This document shows, piece by piece, positions 23,485-30,645 of a stretch of 46,452 nucleotides of DNA (position 1 is the stretch's first letter; each line of letters starts with the position of its first letter). The translations under genes and the position numbers were made by a program. Location: the NCBI RefSeq assembly GCF_014649855.1, contig NZ_BMTV01000007.1:210435-256886 (forward strand). The letters are read 5' to 3'. A model generated the notes under the pieces. That model was not told the DNA's origin. It saw only the letters and a list, made by a program, of their open reading frames with translations, and searched no databases. The DNA comes from Streptomyces roseolus. Its GTDB lineage: Bacteria; Actinomycetota; Actinomycetes; Streptomycetales; Streptomycetaceae.

Positions 23485-24903
23485 ATGAGCGAGACCCCGG
23501 ACAGCGCCGTCCACCCCGTACGCGCGTACATCGAGCAGCACCGCGCCGCCTTCCTCGGCGACCTCGCCGAGTGGCTGCGGATCCCGTCCGTGTCGGCGCA
23601 GCCGGAGCGCGCCGGGGACGTGCGGCGCAGCGCCGACTGGCTCGCCGGCGCCCTGAAGGACACGGGGTTCACCACGGTCGAGGTGTGGGAGACGGACGGG
23701 GCCCCGGCGGTGTTCGCCGAGTGGCCGTCCGCCGACCCGGACGCGCCGACGGTCCTGGTCTACGGCCACCACGACGTGCAGCCGGCGGCCCGCGAGGACG
23801 GCTGGGACACCGACCCGTTCGAGCCGACCGTCGTCGGCGGGCGGATGTACGCGCGCGGGGCGGCCGACGACAAGGGCCAGGTGTTCTTCCACACGCTCGG
23901 CGTCCGCGCCCACCTCGCCGCCACCGGCCGCACGACGCCGGCCGTCCATCTGAAGCTGCTGGTGGAGGGCGAGGAGGAGTCGGGTTCGCCGCACTTCCGC
24001 GCGCTCGTCGAGCAGCACGCGGACCGGCTCGCCGCCGACGCCGTGATCGTCTCCGACACCGGCATGTGGTCCGAGACCACCCCCACCGTCTGCACCGGCA
24101 TGCGCGGGGTCGCCGACTGCGAGATCGACCTGTACGGCCCCGGCCAGGACATCCACTCCGGTTCCTTCGGCGGCGCCGTGCCCAACCCGGCGACCGTCGC
24201 CGGCCGGATCGTCGCCGCCCTCCACGACGCCGACGAGCGGGTCGCGATCCCCGGCTTCTACGACGGGGTGGCCGAGCTCACCGAGGCCGAGCGGCGGCTC
24301 GTCGCCGAGCTGCCCTTCGACGAGGCGGCCTGGCTGCGCACCGCCAAGTCGGCCGCCACCCTCGGCGAGGCCGGGTACTCGACCCTGGAGCGGGTCTGGG
24401 CCCGCCCGACGGCCGAGGTCAACGGCATCGGCGGCGGCTACCAGGGCCCCGGCGGCAAGACGATCGTGCCCGCCTCCGCCCACCTCAAGCTGTCGTTCCG
24501 GCTGGTCGCCGGACAGGACCCGGACCGCGTCGAGACGCTGGTGCGGGAGTGGCTGGCCGGACTCGTGCCCGCCGGGATCCGGTACGACGTCGTCTTCGGC
24601 GCCCCCACCCGCCCCTGCCTCACCCCGCTCGGCCACCCGGCCCTCACGGCGGTGGCCGGGGCGATGAGCAGGGCCTTCGACGGAGCCACCGTCCGCTACA
24701 CGCGCGAGGGCGGCTCGGGACCGGCCGCCGACCTCCAGGACGTCCTGGACGCGCCCGTGCTCTTCCTGGGCATCTCGGTCCCGTCCGACGGCTGGCACGC
24801 GCCCAACGAGAAGATCGAGCTCGACCTCCTCCTGAAGGGCGTCGAGACGACCGCCTACCTGTGGGGCGGCCTCCCGGCCGCCCTGCGGGCCGGCGGCCGC
24901 TGA
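23485..24903 (+). CDS. M20 family metallodipeptidase
   Basis: 472 residues. Probable di-zinc ligands are all in place: His in YGHHDVQP (about 92), bridging Asp in GAADDKG (about 128), the catalytic Glu pair in GEEESGS (about 162), Asp in SDTGM (about 190) and His in GWHAPNEKIE (about 436). The dimerisation lid domain lies between about 205 and 380. No signal peptide is present, so it acts in the cytosol on dipeptides or similar amides. The exact substrate is not readable; members of this subgroup are usually annotated as dipeptidases of the carnosinase type. It begins 10 bases after adnB and probably has its own leaderless start. Confidence 0.92.
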   Translation: MSETPDSAVHPVRAYIEQHRAAFLGDLAEWLRIPSVSAQPERAGDVRRSADWLAGALKDTGFTTVEVWETDGAPAVFAEWPSADPDAPTVLVYGHHDVQPAAREDGWDTDPFEPTVVGGRMYARGAADDKGQVFFHTLGVRAHLAATGRTTPAVHLKLLVEGEEESGSPHFRALVEQHADRLAADAVIVSDTGMWSETTPTVCTGMRGVADCEIDLYGPGQDIHSGSFGGAVPNPATVAGRIVAALHDADERVAIPGFYDGVAELTEAERRLVAELPFDEAAWLRTAKSAATLGEAGYSTLERVWARPTAEVNGIGGGYQGPGGKTIVPASAHLKLSFRLVAGQDPDRVETLVREWLAGLVPAGIRYDVVFGAPTRPCLTPLGHPALTAVAGAMSRAFDGATVRYTREGGSGPAADLQDVLDAPVLFLGISVPSDGWHAPNEKIELDLLLKGVETTAYLWGGLPAALRAGGR

Positions 24904-24960
24904 GGCGCGGGGCCGCAGCCGTAATGACCGACACCGATCCGGGGGAGTAGGAAAACACCT

Positions 24961-25908
24961 GTGAGCACCCTCAGCAACGCGTTCGCGGACCACCCGATCT
25001 CGCTCACCGCCCCGAGCGGGATCGACCGCGCCGCCCACCACCGCCTCGACGAGGCGTGGCTGGCGGCCGCCTGGAGCCACCCGACCACCCGTGTCTTCGT
25101 GGTCTCCGGCGGCCAGGTGCTGATCGACGACCGGCCCGACGGCACCACCGAGCTGGTGATGACCCCGGCGTTCGAGGCGCCGATGACCGAGACGCACCGC
25201 TACTTCCTCGGCACCGACGCCGACGGGGTCTCCTACTTCGCGCTCCAGAAGGACTCGCTGCCCGGCCGCATGGACCAGTCGGCGCGCCCGGCGGGCCTGC
25301 GCGAGGCCGGTCTGCTGCTCTCGCCGCGCGACGCGGGTCTGATGACCCACGCGGTGGCCCTGGAGAACTGGCAGCGCCTGCACCGCTTCTGCTCCCGCTG
25401 CGGCGACCGCACGGTGATCGCGGCCGCGGGGCACATCCGCCGCTGCCAGACCTGTGGCGCCGAGCACTACCCGCGGACCGACCCGGCCGTGATCATGCTG
25501 GTCACCGACGACCAGGACCGGGCGCTCCTCGGCCGCCAGGTGCACTGGCCGGAGGGCCGCTTCTCCACGCTCGCCGGCTTCGTCGAGCCGGGCGAGGCGA
25601 TCGAGGCGGCGGTGGTCCGGGAGGTCTTCGAGGAGGCCGGCGTCACCGTCGGCGAGGTCTCCTACGTGGCCAGCCAGCCGTGGCCCTTCCCGTCCAGCCT
25701 GATGCTCGGCTTCTTCGCCCGGGCTACCTCCCCGGAGATCGAGGTCGACGGGGAGGAGATCCACGAGGCCCGCTGGTTCTCCCGCGAGGACCTGGAGGCC
25801 GGCTTCGCCTCGGGCGAGATCCTCCCGCCGTACGGCATCTCGATCGCCTCCCGCCTCATCGAGCTCTGGTACGGCAAGCCCCTGCCGAAGCCCGGCGACG
25901 TCATCTGA
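24961..25908 (+). CDS. nudC: NADH/NAD pyrophosphatase NudC
   Basis: 315 residues, GTG 24961. The zinc ribbon (CSRC about 143-146, CQTC about 162-165) is followed by the Nudix box GFVEPGEAIEAAVVREVFEE and the NAD-specific SQPWPFPS motif (about 238-245). NudC splits NAD(H) to NMN(H) and AMP and, in E. coli, also removes NAD caps from RNA. The Mycobacterium orthologue (Rv3199c) is linked to isoniazid and ethionamide adduct hydrolysis. Its neighbours mycoredoxin and UvrD2 are conserved in order. The start lacks a strong ribosome site, with GGGGGAG about 13 bases upstream. Confidence 0.96.
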   Translation: MSTLSNAFADHPISLTAPSGIDRAAHHRLDEAWLAAAWSHPTTRVFVVSGGQVLIDDRPDGTTELVMTPAFEAPMTETHRYFLGTDADGVSYFALQKDSLPGRMDQSARPAGLREAGLLLSPRDAGLMTHAVALENWQRLHRFCSRCGDRTVIAAAGHIRRCQTCGAEHYPRTDPAVIMLVTDDQDRALLGRQVHWPEGRFSTLAGFVEPGEAIEAAVVREVFEEAGVTVGEVSYVASQPWPFPSSLMLGFFARATSPEIEVDGEEIHEARWFSREDLEAGFASGEILPPYGISIASRLIELWYGKPLPKPGDVI

Positions 25909-25934
25909 GCCGTCCCCGGCCCCGCCCGGTCCCG

Positions 25935-26216
25935 TCAGCCCGCCCCGGGCGACGGGGCCGAGCCGCCGCCACCGCCGCCGGTGCTTCCGCCACCGCCTCC
26001 GTCCGCGTTCTCGTCCACGCTTCCGGGCAGGAGGGGCAGGCCCTCGATCGCGGCCCTCACGTGGTCCTCGGTCAGGCGGTCGCTCCTGTGCACGGCGGCG
26101 AACGCCTGGAGCCGGCCGAGCGGGGTGTCCGGCGGCGCGGGCCCCTCGACGATCGTGAAGCCCTGGACCTGCGCCCAGAACGCCGCCCCCACGTCCTGCG
26201 GATCGCTGCCGTCCAT
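25935..26216 (-). CDS. Small conserved-type hypothetical protein with Gly-rich tail
   Basis: 93 residues, ATG 26216. The first about 65 residues (DVGAAFWAQVQGFTIVEG, RLQAFAAVHRSDRLTEDHVRAAIEGLPLLPG) are predicted helical and soluble; the tail is a Gly/Ser run. It is convergent with nudC and shows normal high-GC third-position bias. No family is recognised. The compact helix-rich part with a disordered tail could be a small binding protein. Confidence 0.6.
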   Translation of the reverse strand: MDGSDPQDVGAAFWAQVQGFTIVEGPAPPDTPLGRLQAFAAVHRSDRLTEDHVRAAIEGLPLLPGSVDENADGGGGGSTGGGGGGSAPSPGAG

Positions 26217-26244
26217 GCGGGAACGCTAGCGCCGGCCACTGACA

Positions 26245-26277
26245 AAGGGCCCCCGGCCGGTGCGGCCGGGGGCCCTT
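26245..26277 (-). terminator. Terminator of the mycoredoxin gene
   Basis: A perfect 15-base stem (26245-26259 with 26263-26277) with a 3-base loop lies just after the minus-strand mycoredoxin gene. On that strand it ends in a short TTTG run. Confidence 0.8.
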
Positions 26278-26299
26278 CGCGCGTGCGGAGGAGGCGCGG

Positions 26300-26557
26300 T
26301 CAGGCGCCGAGCGCCTGCTTGACCTGGGCCAGGCTCGGGTTCGTCATGACGACCTCGGCGGCGCCGGAGGAGGGCACCACGCGGACGGTCGGGACGGTCT
26401 GGTTGCCGCCGTTGGCCTGCTCGACGAAGGCGGCCGACGCCGGGTCCAGCTCGATGTTGATCTCGGTGTAGGCGATGCCCTCGCGGTCCAGCTGGCCCTT
26501 CAGCCGGCGGCAGTAGCCGCACCACTCGGTGCTGTACATCGTCACGGTGCCCTGCAT
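26300..26557 (-). CDS. mrx1: Mycoredoxin (glutaredoxin-like)
   Basis: 85 residues, ATG 26557 with GAGGAG about nine bases upstream. Thioredoxin-fold with the active-site CGYC (Cys13, Cys16), a TVPTVRV cis-Pro loop and a C-terminal helix. Mycoredoxin-1 reduces mycothiol mixed disulfides on proteins in actinobacteria, using mycothiol in place of glutathione. The position between nudC and uvrD2 matches Rv3198A, which supports the assignment. It is divergent from uvrD2, the two starts being 203 bases apart. Confidence 0.93.
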   Translation of the reverse strand: MQGTVTMYSTEWCGYCRRLKGQLDREGIAYTEINIELDPASAAFVEQANGGNQTVPTVRVVPSSGAAEVVMTNPSLAQVKQALGA

Positions 26558-26748
26558 GGCCAGGCGCTCCTCTGGGGTCGGGGTCGGCGGTCGGTGCCGA
26601 AGGAAGAACGTACGCCACCGGGCCGGCCATTCCCGTACGCCGGGTGACGCGCGCCGCTTCCCGCACGCCCGGCCGGGGCGATCATGCGACGGTACGACCG
26701 CACCCGAGAGCCTGTGGACGACGCGCCGCACCGGGCCGCCCGACCTGG

Positions 26749-26754
26749 CAGCAT
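26749..26754 (+). promoter_or_regulatory. Leaderless -10 of uvrD2
   Basis: CAGCAT ends six bases before GTG 26761 and there is no ribosome-binding site; this fits a leaderless mRNA. Confidence 0.45.
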
Positions 26755-26760
26755 GGCGGA

Positions 26761-28953
26761 GTGACAGCAGCAACGCACTCCCCTCTCTTCCCACGGGTCC
26801 CGGAGACCGCCGACGCGGTGCTCGACGGACTCGACCCGGAGCAGCGCGAGGTCGCCCTGGCGCTGCACGGACCGGTCTGCGTCCTCGCGGGCGCCGGCAC
26901 GGGCAAGACGCGGGCGATCACCCACCGGATCGCCTACGGGGTGCGGGCCGGCGTGCTGGCCCCCGCGAGCGTGCTCGCCGTCACCTTCACCAACCGCGCC
27001 GCGGGCGAGATGCGCGGCCGGCTCCGTCAGCTCGGCGCGGGCGGGGTGCAGGCCCGCACCTTCCACTCGGCGGCCCTCCGACAGCTCCAGTTCTTCTGGC
27101 CGAAAGCGATCGGTGGCCCGCTGCCCCGGCTCGTCGAGCGGAAGGCCCAGCTCGTCGCCGAGGCCGCGGCCCGCTGCCGGGTCCGGCTCGACCGCAGCGA
27201 GCTGCGGGACGTCACGGCGGAGATCGAGTGGGCCAAGGTCACCCAGACCGTGCCCGCCGACTACCCGGCGGCCGTCGTCCGCGCCCGGCGCGACGCCCCG
27301 CGCGACCCGGCCGAGATCGGCCAGCTCTACGCGATGTACGAGCAGCTCAAGGGCGAGCGCTCGGTGATCGACTTCGAGGACGTGCTGCTGCTCACCGTCG
27401 GCATCCTGCAGGACCGCCACGACATCGCCGAGCAGATCCGCGGCCAGTACCAGCACTTCGTCGTCGACGAGTACCAGGACGTCTCCCCGCTCCAGCAGCG
27501 CCTCCTGGAGCTGTGGCTGGGGGAGCGGGACAGCCTCTGCGTGGTCGGCGACGCCAGCCAGACCATCTACTCCTTCACCGGCGCCACCCCCGACCACCTG
27601 CTGGACTTCCGCCTCCGCCACCCCCGCGCGACCGTGGTCAAGCTGGTCCGCGACTACCGCTCCACCCCCCAGGTCGTCCACCTCGCCAACGGCCTGCTCG
27701 ACCAGGCGAGCGGCCGGGCCGCCGACCACCGCCTGGAACTGGTCTCGCAGCGCGAGGCCGGTCCCGATCCGGTCTACGCCGAGTACGGCGACGAGCCCGC
27801 CGAGGCCGAGGGCACCGCCCGCCGGGTCCGCGACCTGATCGCCGCCGGCGTCCCCGCCGGCGAGATCGCCGTCCTCTACCGGATCAACGCCCAGTCGGAG
27901 GTCTACGAGCAGGCCCTCGCCGACGCCGGCGTCCCCTACCAGCTGCGCGGCGCCGAGCGCTTCTTCGAGCGCCAGGAGGTACGGGAGGCGGGCGCGGCCC
28001 TGCGCGGCGCGGCCCGCTTCGGGGCGAACGACTCGCTCCTCGACGGCGCCGACGACCTCCCCGCCCAGGTGCGAGCGGTGCTTTCCGGCCAAGGCTGGTC
28101 CAGCGAACCGCCGGCCGGCTCCGGCGCCGTCCGCGACCGCTGGGAGTCGCTCGCCGCGCTCGCCCGGCTCGCCGACGACTTCGCCGCCGCCCGCCCCGGC
28201 GCCACCCTCTCCGACCTCGTCGCCGAACTGGACGAGCGGGCCGCCGCCCAGCACGCCCCCACCGTCCAGGGCGTCACCCTCGCCTCGCTGCACGCCGCCA
28301 AGGGCCTGGAGTGGGACGCGGTCTTCCTCGTCGGCCTCACCGACGGCATGCTGCCGATCACCTACGCCAAGACGGACGAGCAGATCGAGGAGGAGCGCCG
28401 GCTGCTGTACGTGGGCGTCACCCGCGCCCGGGTCCACCTCACGCTCTCCTGGGCGCTCTCCCGCTCGCCGGGCGGTCGCGCCTCCCGCGTCCCCAGCCGC
28501 TTCCTCAAGGGACTGCGGCCCGGCTCCGGCAGCCGGGCCGGCGGGTACGGCGCGGCCGGCGGCATCGAGCGGGGCGACTCCGGCGGCCGGGCCGGCGCGG
28601 GCGTCCGCCGCCGCCCGCGCGGCCCCGTCCGCTGCCGGGTCTGCGGCGCCACCCTCACCGAGGCCGGCGCCATGAAGCTCCTCCGCTGCGAGGACTGCCC
28701 GTCGGACATGGACGAGGGCCTGTACGAGCGGCTGCACGCCTGGCGGGGCGAGCGGGCCCGGCAGCTCGGCCAGCCCGCCTATTGCGTCTTCACCGACAAG
28801 ACGCTCATGGCGATCGCCGAGCGCGTCCCGTCCTCCGGCGGCGAGCTCGCCATGATCGCCGGGGTCGGCACCCGCAAGCTGGACCGCTTCGGAGCCGATG
28901 TCCTGGCCATCTGCGCAGGTGAAGAGGGTGCGGCGGAGCCGACGGAAGACTGA
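26761..28953 (+). CDS. uvrD2: ATP-dependent DNA helicase UvrD2
   Basis: 730 residues from GTG 26761. Superfamily 1A helicase: Walker A GAGTGKTRA (about 42-50), VTFTNRAAGEM, DEYQDVS (about 237), GDASQTIYSFTGA, motif V SLHAAKGLEWD and motif VI LYVGVTRARVHL. After the helicase core comes a tetracysteine element (CRVCG and CEDCP, about 625-650) and then a C-terminal HRDC domain (about 674-718). This is the diagnostic architecture of actinobacterial UvrD2, an essential 3'-to-5' helicase in mycobacteria (Rv3198c). The tetracysteine element is needed for helicase coupling in the mycobacterial enzyme. The start lacks a ribosome site and has a leaderless -10. The wblC promoter lies directly downstream. 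Confidence 0.95.
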   Translation: MTAATHSPLFPRVPETADAVLDGLDPEQREVALALHGPVCVLAGAGTGKTRAITHRIAYGVRAGVLAPASVLAVTFTNRAAGEMRGRLRQLGAGGVQARTFHSAALRQLQFFWPKAIGGPLPRLVERKAQLVAEAAARCRVRLDRSELRDVTAEIEWAKVTQTVPADYPAAVVRARRDAPRDPAEIGQLYAMYEQLKGERSVIDFEDVLLLTVGILQDRHDIAEQIRGQYQHFVVDEYQDVSPLQQRLLELWLGERDSLCVVGDASQTIYSFTGATPDHLLDFRLRHPRATVVKLVRDYRSTPQVVHLANGLLDQASGRAADHRLELVSQREAGPDPVYAEYGDEPAEAEGTARRVRDLIAAGVPAGEIAVLYRINAQSEVYEQALADAGVPYQLRGAERFFERQEVREAGAALRGAARFGANDSLLDGADDLPAQVRAVLSGQGWSSEPPAGSGAVRDRWESLAALARLADDFAAARPGATLSDLVAELDERAAAQHAPTVQGVTLASLHAAKGLEWDAVFLVGLTDGMLPITYAKTDEQIEEERRLLYVGVTRARVHLTLSWALSRSPGGRASRVPSRFLKGLRPGSGSRAGGYGAAGGIERGDSGGRAGAGVRRRPRGPVRCRVCGATLTEAGAMKLLRCEDCPSDMDEGLYERLHAWRGERARQLGQPAYCVFTDKTLMAIAERVPSSGGELAMIAGVGTRKLDRFGADVLAICAGEEGAAEPTED

Positions 28954-28966
28954 TCGAAACTCGTGG

Positions 28967-29006
28967 GAAAAATAGTTTGCGCCCGCCCCGTCAAGCCCCA
29001 TAGGTT
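28967..29006 (+). promoter_or_regulatory. wblC promoter with WhiB7-type AT-rich element
   Basis: TTGCGC (28977-28982) and TAGGTT (29001-29006) are separated by 18 bases. The stretch GAAAAATAG immediately upstream of the -35 is strikingly AT-rich for this genome. WhiB7-dependent promoters, including that of whiB7 itself, have an AT-rich patch next to the -35 that the AT-hook contacts while WhiB7 binds the sigma factor. Autoactivation is therefore likely. Confidence 0.75.
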
Positions 29007-29023
29007 CTTAACCACGCAACAGC

Positions 29024-29039
29024 GGCTTCATATGAAGCC
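29024..29039. promoter_or_regulatory. 16-base perfect palindrome in the wblC leader
   Basis: GGCTTCATATGAAGCC is a complete palindrome beginning about 11 bases after the predicted transcription start. It could be a dimeric-repressor operator or form a 5'-end hairpin in the mRNA. Confidence 0.6.
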
Positions 29040-29063
29040 CTGTCTCGTGCTGTACTTGTCCAA

Positions 29064-29129
29064 ATGAACATCGAGAGCCCGGCTCACCCCCGAGCTCTCC
29101 GAGACGCCGAGAGGAGGCGATTCCAGTGA
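29064..29129 (+). CDS. Possible 21-residue upstream ORF in the wblC leader
   Basis: ATG 29064 opens 21 codons (MNIESPAHPRALRDAERRRFQ) ending at TGA 29127-29129, which overlaps the GTG of the next leader ORF as GTGA. There is no ribosome site before it, so translation is uncertain; the exact overlap is what makes it worth listing. Confidence 0.25.
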   Translation: MNIESPAHPRALRDAERRRFQ

Positions 29130-29458
29130 TCAGCAACATCAAGAGCACCACCGTCATCAACGACACCGTCGTCAGCACCGCCAAAATGACCGATCGCTCG
29201 GTCGCCTCCGCCTGCTCGCTCGGCCTCTCCGCCTTCGCGCTCCTTGGCAGCGGTCTGCCCGTCACCGGTCTGTCCGGCCGCGGCATGTCCGTCATCGAGC
29301 GCGACGAGCGACCGACCAAGGCACGGGTGGCTGAAGAGACCAAGGCCGGATTCGCGGCCTATGGCTTCGCGGCGGCCGGTGCCGGCAAGCAGCAGACGAC
29401 GACGCACCACACGATGTGGGCCTTCCGTGGGCTCGAACCCTGGAGTGATCCAGCCTGA
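29126..29458 (+). CDS. Translated upstream ORF of wblC (110 residues)
   Basis: GTG 29126 follows AGGAGG (29112-29117) with an ideal 8-base spacer, so translation is expected. The product has a Thr/Val/Ser-rich N-terminus, a mildly hydrophobic middle (SLGLSAFALLGSGLPVTG) and a basic/Ala-rich C-terminal part ending in HHTMWAFRGLEPWSDPA. No domain is recognised. Its stop is 22 bases before the 5' arm of a terminator hairpin that precedes wblC. Leader ORFs that sense ribosome inhibition by drugs are known upstream of whiB7/wblC in mycobacteria and Streptomyces, so the likely role is to couple translation stalling to read-through. Whether the peptide has a function of its own is open. Confidence 0.75.
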   Translation: MISNIKSTTVINDTVVSTAKMTDRSVASACSLGLSAFALLGSGLPVTGLSGRGMSVIERDERPTKARVAEETKAGFAAYGFAAAGAGKQQTTTHHTMWAFRGLEPWSDPA

Positions 29459-29480
29459 CCCGATCAGGCCGGCGCCTTCA

Positions 29481-29522
29481 GGGCCGCGGAACCCCACCCG
29501 GGATCCGCGGCCCTTCTGTTTG
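29481..29522 (+). terminator. Attenuator-type terminator before wblC
   Basis: GGGCCGCGG (29481-29489) pairs perfectly with 29505-29513 and is followed by TTCTGTTTGT, an unusually T-rich tail here. It stands between the leader ORF stop and the wblC start, so it should end basal transcripts. A smaller hairpin GCCTGA/TCAGGC (29453-29469) covers the leader ORF stop codon. CGCGGCC at 29353-29359 inside the leader ORF can pair with 29482-29488 as a possible antiterminator. Confidence 0.75.
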
Positions 29523-29628
29523 TCCCCGAACGGGGACGACGGAGCGAAGGGGCCTCGGGACGACACACCCGGTACCAGCCGAAGACCCGGCCGACCGGCC
29601 GGAAACGACCAGACGAGGAAAGACACCC

Positions 29629-29997
29629 GTGCAACTCGAAGCGCACGCCCCGTCCGTACCGCCTTCCGAAACGATCCCCCCGTCCGGCCTCACGGAGGAC
29701 CACGCCTTGACCCCCCTGACATCGCTCACCGCGCTCGACGACGCCATCGAGAACCTCGGCGTCCCGGTTCCCTGCCGGGCCTACGACCCGGAGGTCTTCT
29801 TCGCCGAGTCCCCGGCCGACGTCGAGTACGCCAAGTCCCTCTGCAAGACCTGCCCGCTGGTCGCGGCCTGCCTCGCCGGCGCCAAGGAGCGCCGCGAGCC
29901 CTGGGGTGTCTGGGGCGGCGAGCTCTTCGTCCAGGGCGTGGTCGTCGCCCGCAAGCGGCCCCGTGGCCGCCCGCGCAAGAACCCGGTCGCGGCATGA
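29629..29997 (+). CDS. wblC: WhiB-family regulator WblC/WhiB7
   Basis: 122 residues, GTG 29629 with GAGGAAAG upstream. Four cluster cysteines (C49, C72, C75, C81), the EPWGVWGG turn (90-97) and a C-terminal AT-hook RGRPRK (112-117) identify WhiB7/WblC. The iron-sulfur protein binds domain 4 of the principal sigma factor and the AT-hook contacts the AT-rich patch upstream of target promoters. It activates multidrug-resistance genes in response to ribosome-targeting antibiotics. The long leader with upstream ORF and terminator, and the AT-rich autoregulatory promoter, fit the known regulation. It lies next to uvrD2, as whiB7 does in Mycobacterium. Confidence 0.97.
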   Translation: MQLEAHAPSVPPSETIPPSGLTEDHALTPLTSLTALDDAIENLGVPVPCRAYDPEVFFAESPADVEYAKSLCKTCPLVAACLAGAKERREPWGVWGGELFVQGVVVARKRPRGRPRKNPVAA

Positions 29998-30092
29998 CCG
30001 CCCTGACCTGGGAGGCAGTACCCCACAAGGCCCCCAGGCGCACCGGAACGATCGACCACCCCCTCACGCACGATCCCCAGAAGCAGGCCCCG

Positions 30093-30356
30093 ATGACCAC
30101 GTCCGCCTTCGAGCCCACCCGCTCCGCTACCCCCGACTTCTCCACCGCCGGCGCCCCCGCGTCGCGTCAGAACAGGACCCGTGACATGCAACTCATCCCA
30201 GAAGCCCTGGCCCGTGCCCATATGCGCGAGCGCCGGCGTGAGGCCGAGGCGGAACGTCAGGCCGTGCGCCTGATCGCCGCCCGGCGCATGCAGCGCCGCG
30301 CCGAGCGCGTCTCGCTGCGCGCCCGCCGCGCCCTGGCCATGGCCGTCATGAACTGA
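30093..30356 (+). CDS. Small highly basic protein downstream of wblC
   Basis: 87 residues from ATG 30093; a start at 29994 overlapping the wblC stop as ATGA would give 120 residues, and ATG 30186 would give 56. The N-terminal half is Thr/Ser/Pro-rich, and the C-terminal half is an Arg/Ala helix (MRERRREAEAERQAVRLIAA, then RRMQRRAERVSLRARR). No domain is recognised; the charge suggests nucleic acid or ribosome binding. It is probably co-transcribed with wblC and ends at the strong terminator 30375-30410. Confidence 0.6.
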   Translation: MTTSAFEPTRSATPDFSTAGAPASRQNRTRDMQLIPEALARAHMRERRREAEAERQAVRLIAARRMQRRAERVSLRARRALAMAVMN

Positions 30357-30374
30357 GCGCCCCACCAGGCGTCC

Positions 30375-30410
30375 CCGCGGGGGCCGGTCCGAACGGACCG
30401 GCCCCCGCGG
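30375..30410 (+). terminator. Strong terminator of the wblC transcription unit
   Basis: A perfect 16-base stem (30375-30390 with 30395-30410) closes a GAAC loop 19 bases after the stop codon. No T-run follows. Confidence 0.85.
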
Positions 30411-30442
30411 TGCGTTGCACCGCCGCGGCCGCCCCGCCGGGC

Positions 30443-30448
30443 TATCGT
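30443..30448 (+). promoter_or_regulatory. Leaderless -10 of the zinc-ribbon gene
   Basis: TATCGT ends seven bases before ATG 30456, which therefore is preferred over the in-frame ATG at 30450. Confidence 0.5.
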
Positions 30449-30455
30449 CATGAGG

Positions 30456-30638
30456 ATGAACGAGCCCCGCGCCGCGGAGGAGCCCGTCGCCTGCGCCCGC
30501 TGCGGCAGGACCGCCGACCCCCTCCCGATCACCTGGACCTGCTCCGTCGAGAACGGCCGCCGCCAGTACTTCTGCGAGGAGTGCGCCCGCGCCAACATCC
30601 GGGCCATCGAGGGCCGTCTCGACTCCTCCTGGTGGTGA
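30456..30638 (+). CDS. 60-residue zinc-ribbon-like protein
   Basis: Four cysteines in two CxxC pairs (CARC and CEEC) with a strand-rich middle (LPITWTCSVENGRRQYF) indicate a small zinc-binding fold; a fifth Cys lies between them. The C-terminus ends in RLDSSWW. It converges on the ABC1-kinase gene with only seven bases between the stops. No named family is recognised. A compact zinc ribbon of this size usually mediates nucleic-acid or protein contact. Confidence 0.7.
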   Translation: MNEPRAAEEPVACARCGRTADPLPITWTCSVENGRRQYFCEECARANIRAIEGRLDSSWW

Positions 30639-30645
30639 GGCCGGC

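Noticed and set aside
18615..23675. A 1686-residue open frame on the minus strand across adnB and the secreted-protein genes
   Set aside because: It is antisense to genes with full helicase-nuclease motifs; its Gly/Glu/Val-rich composition is the usual GC-rich shadow, with no domain.
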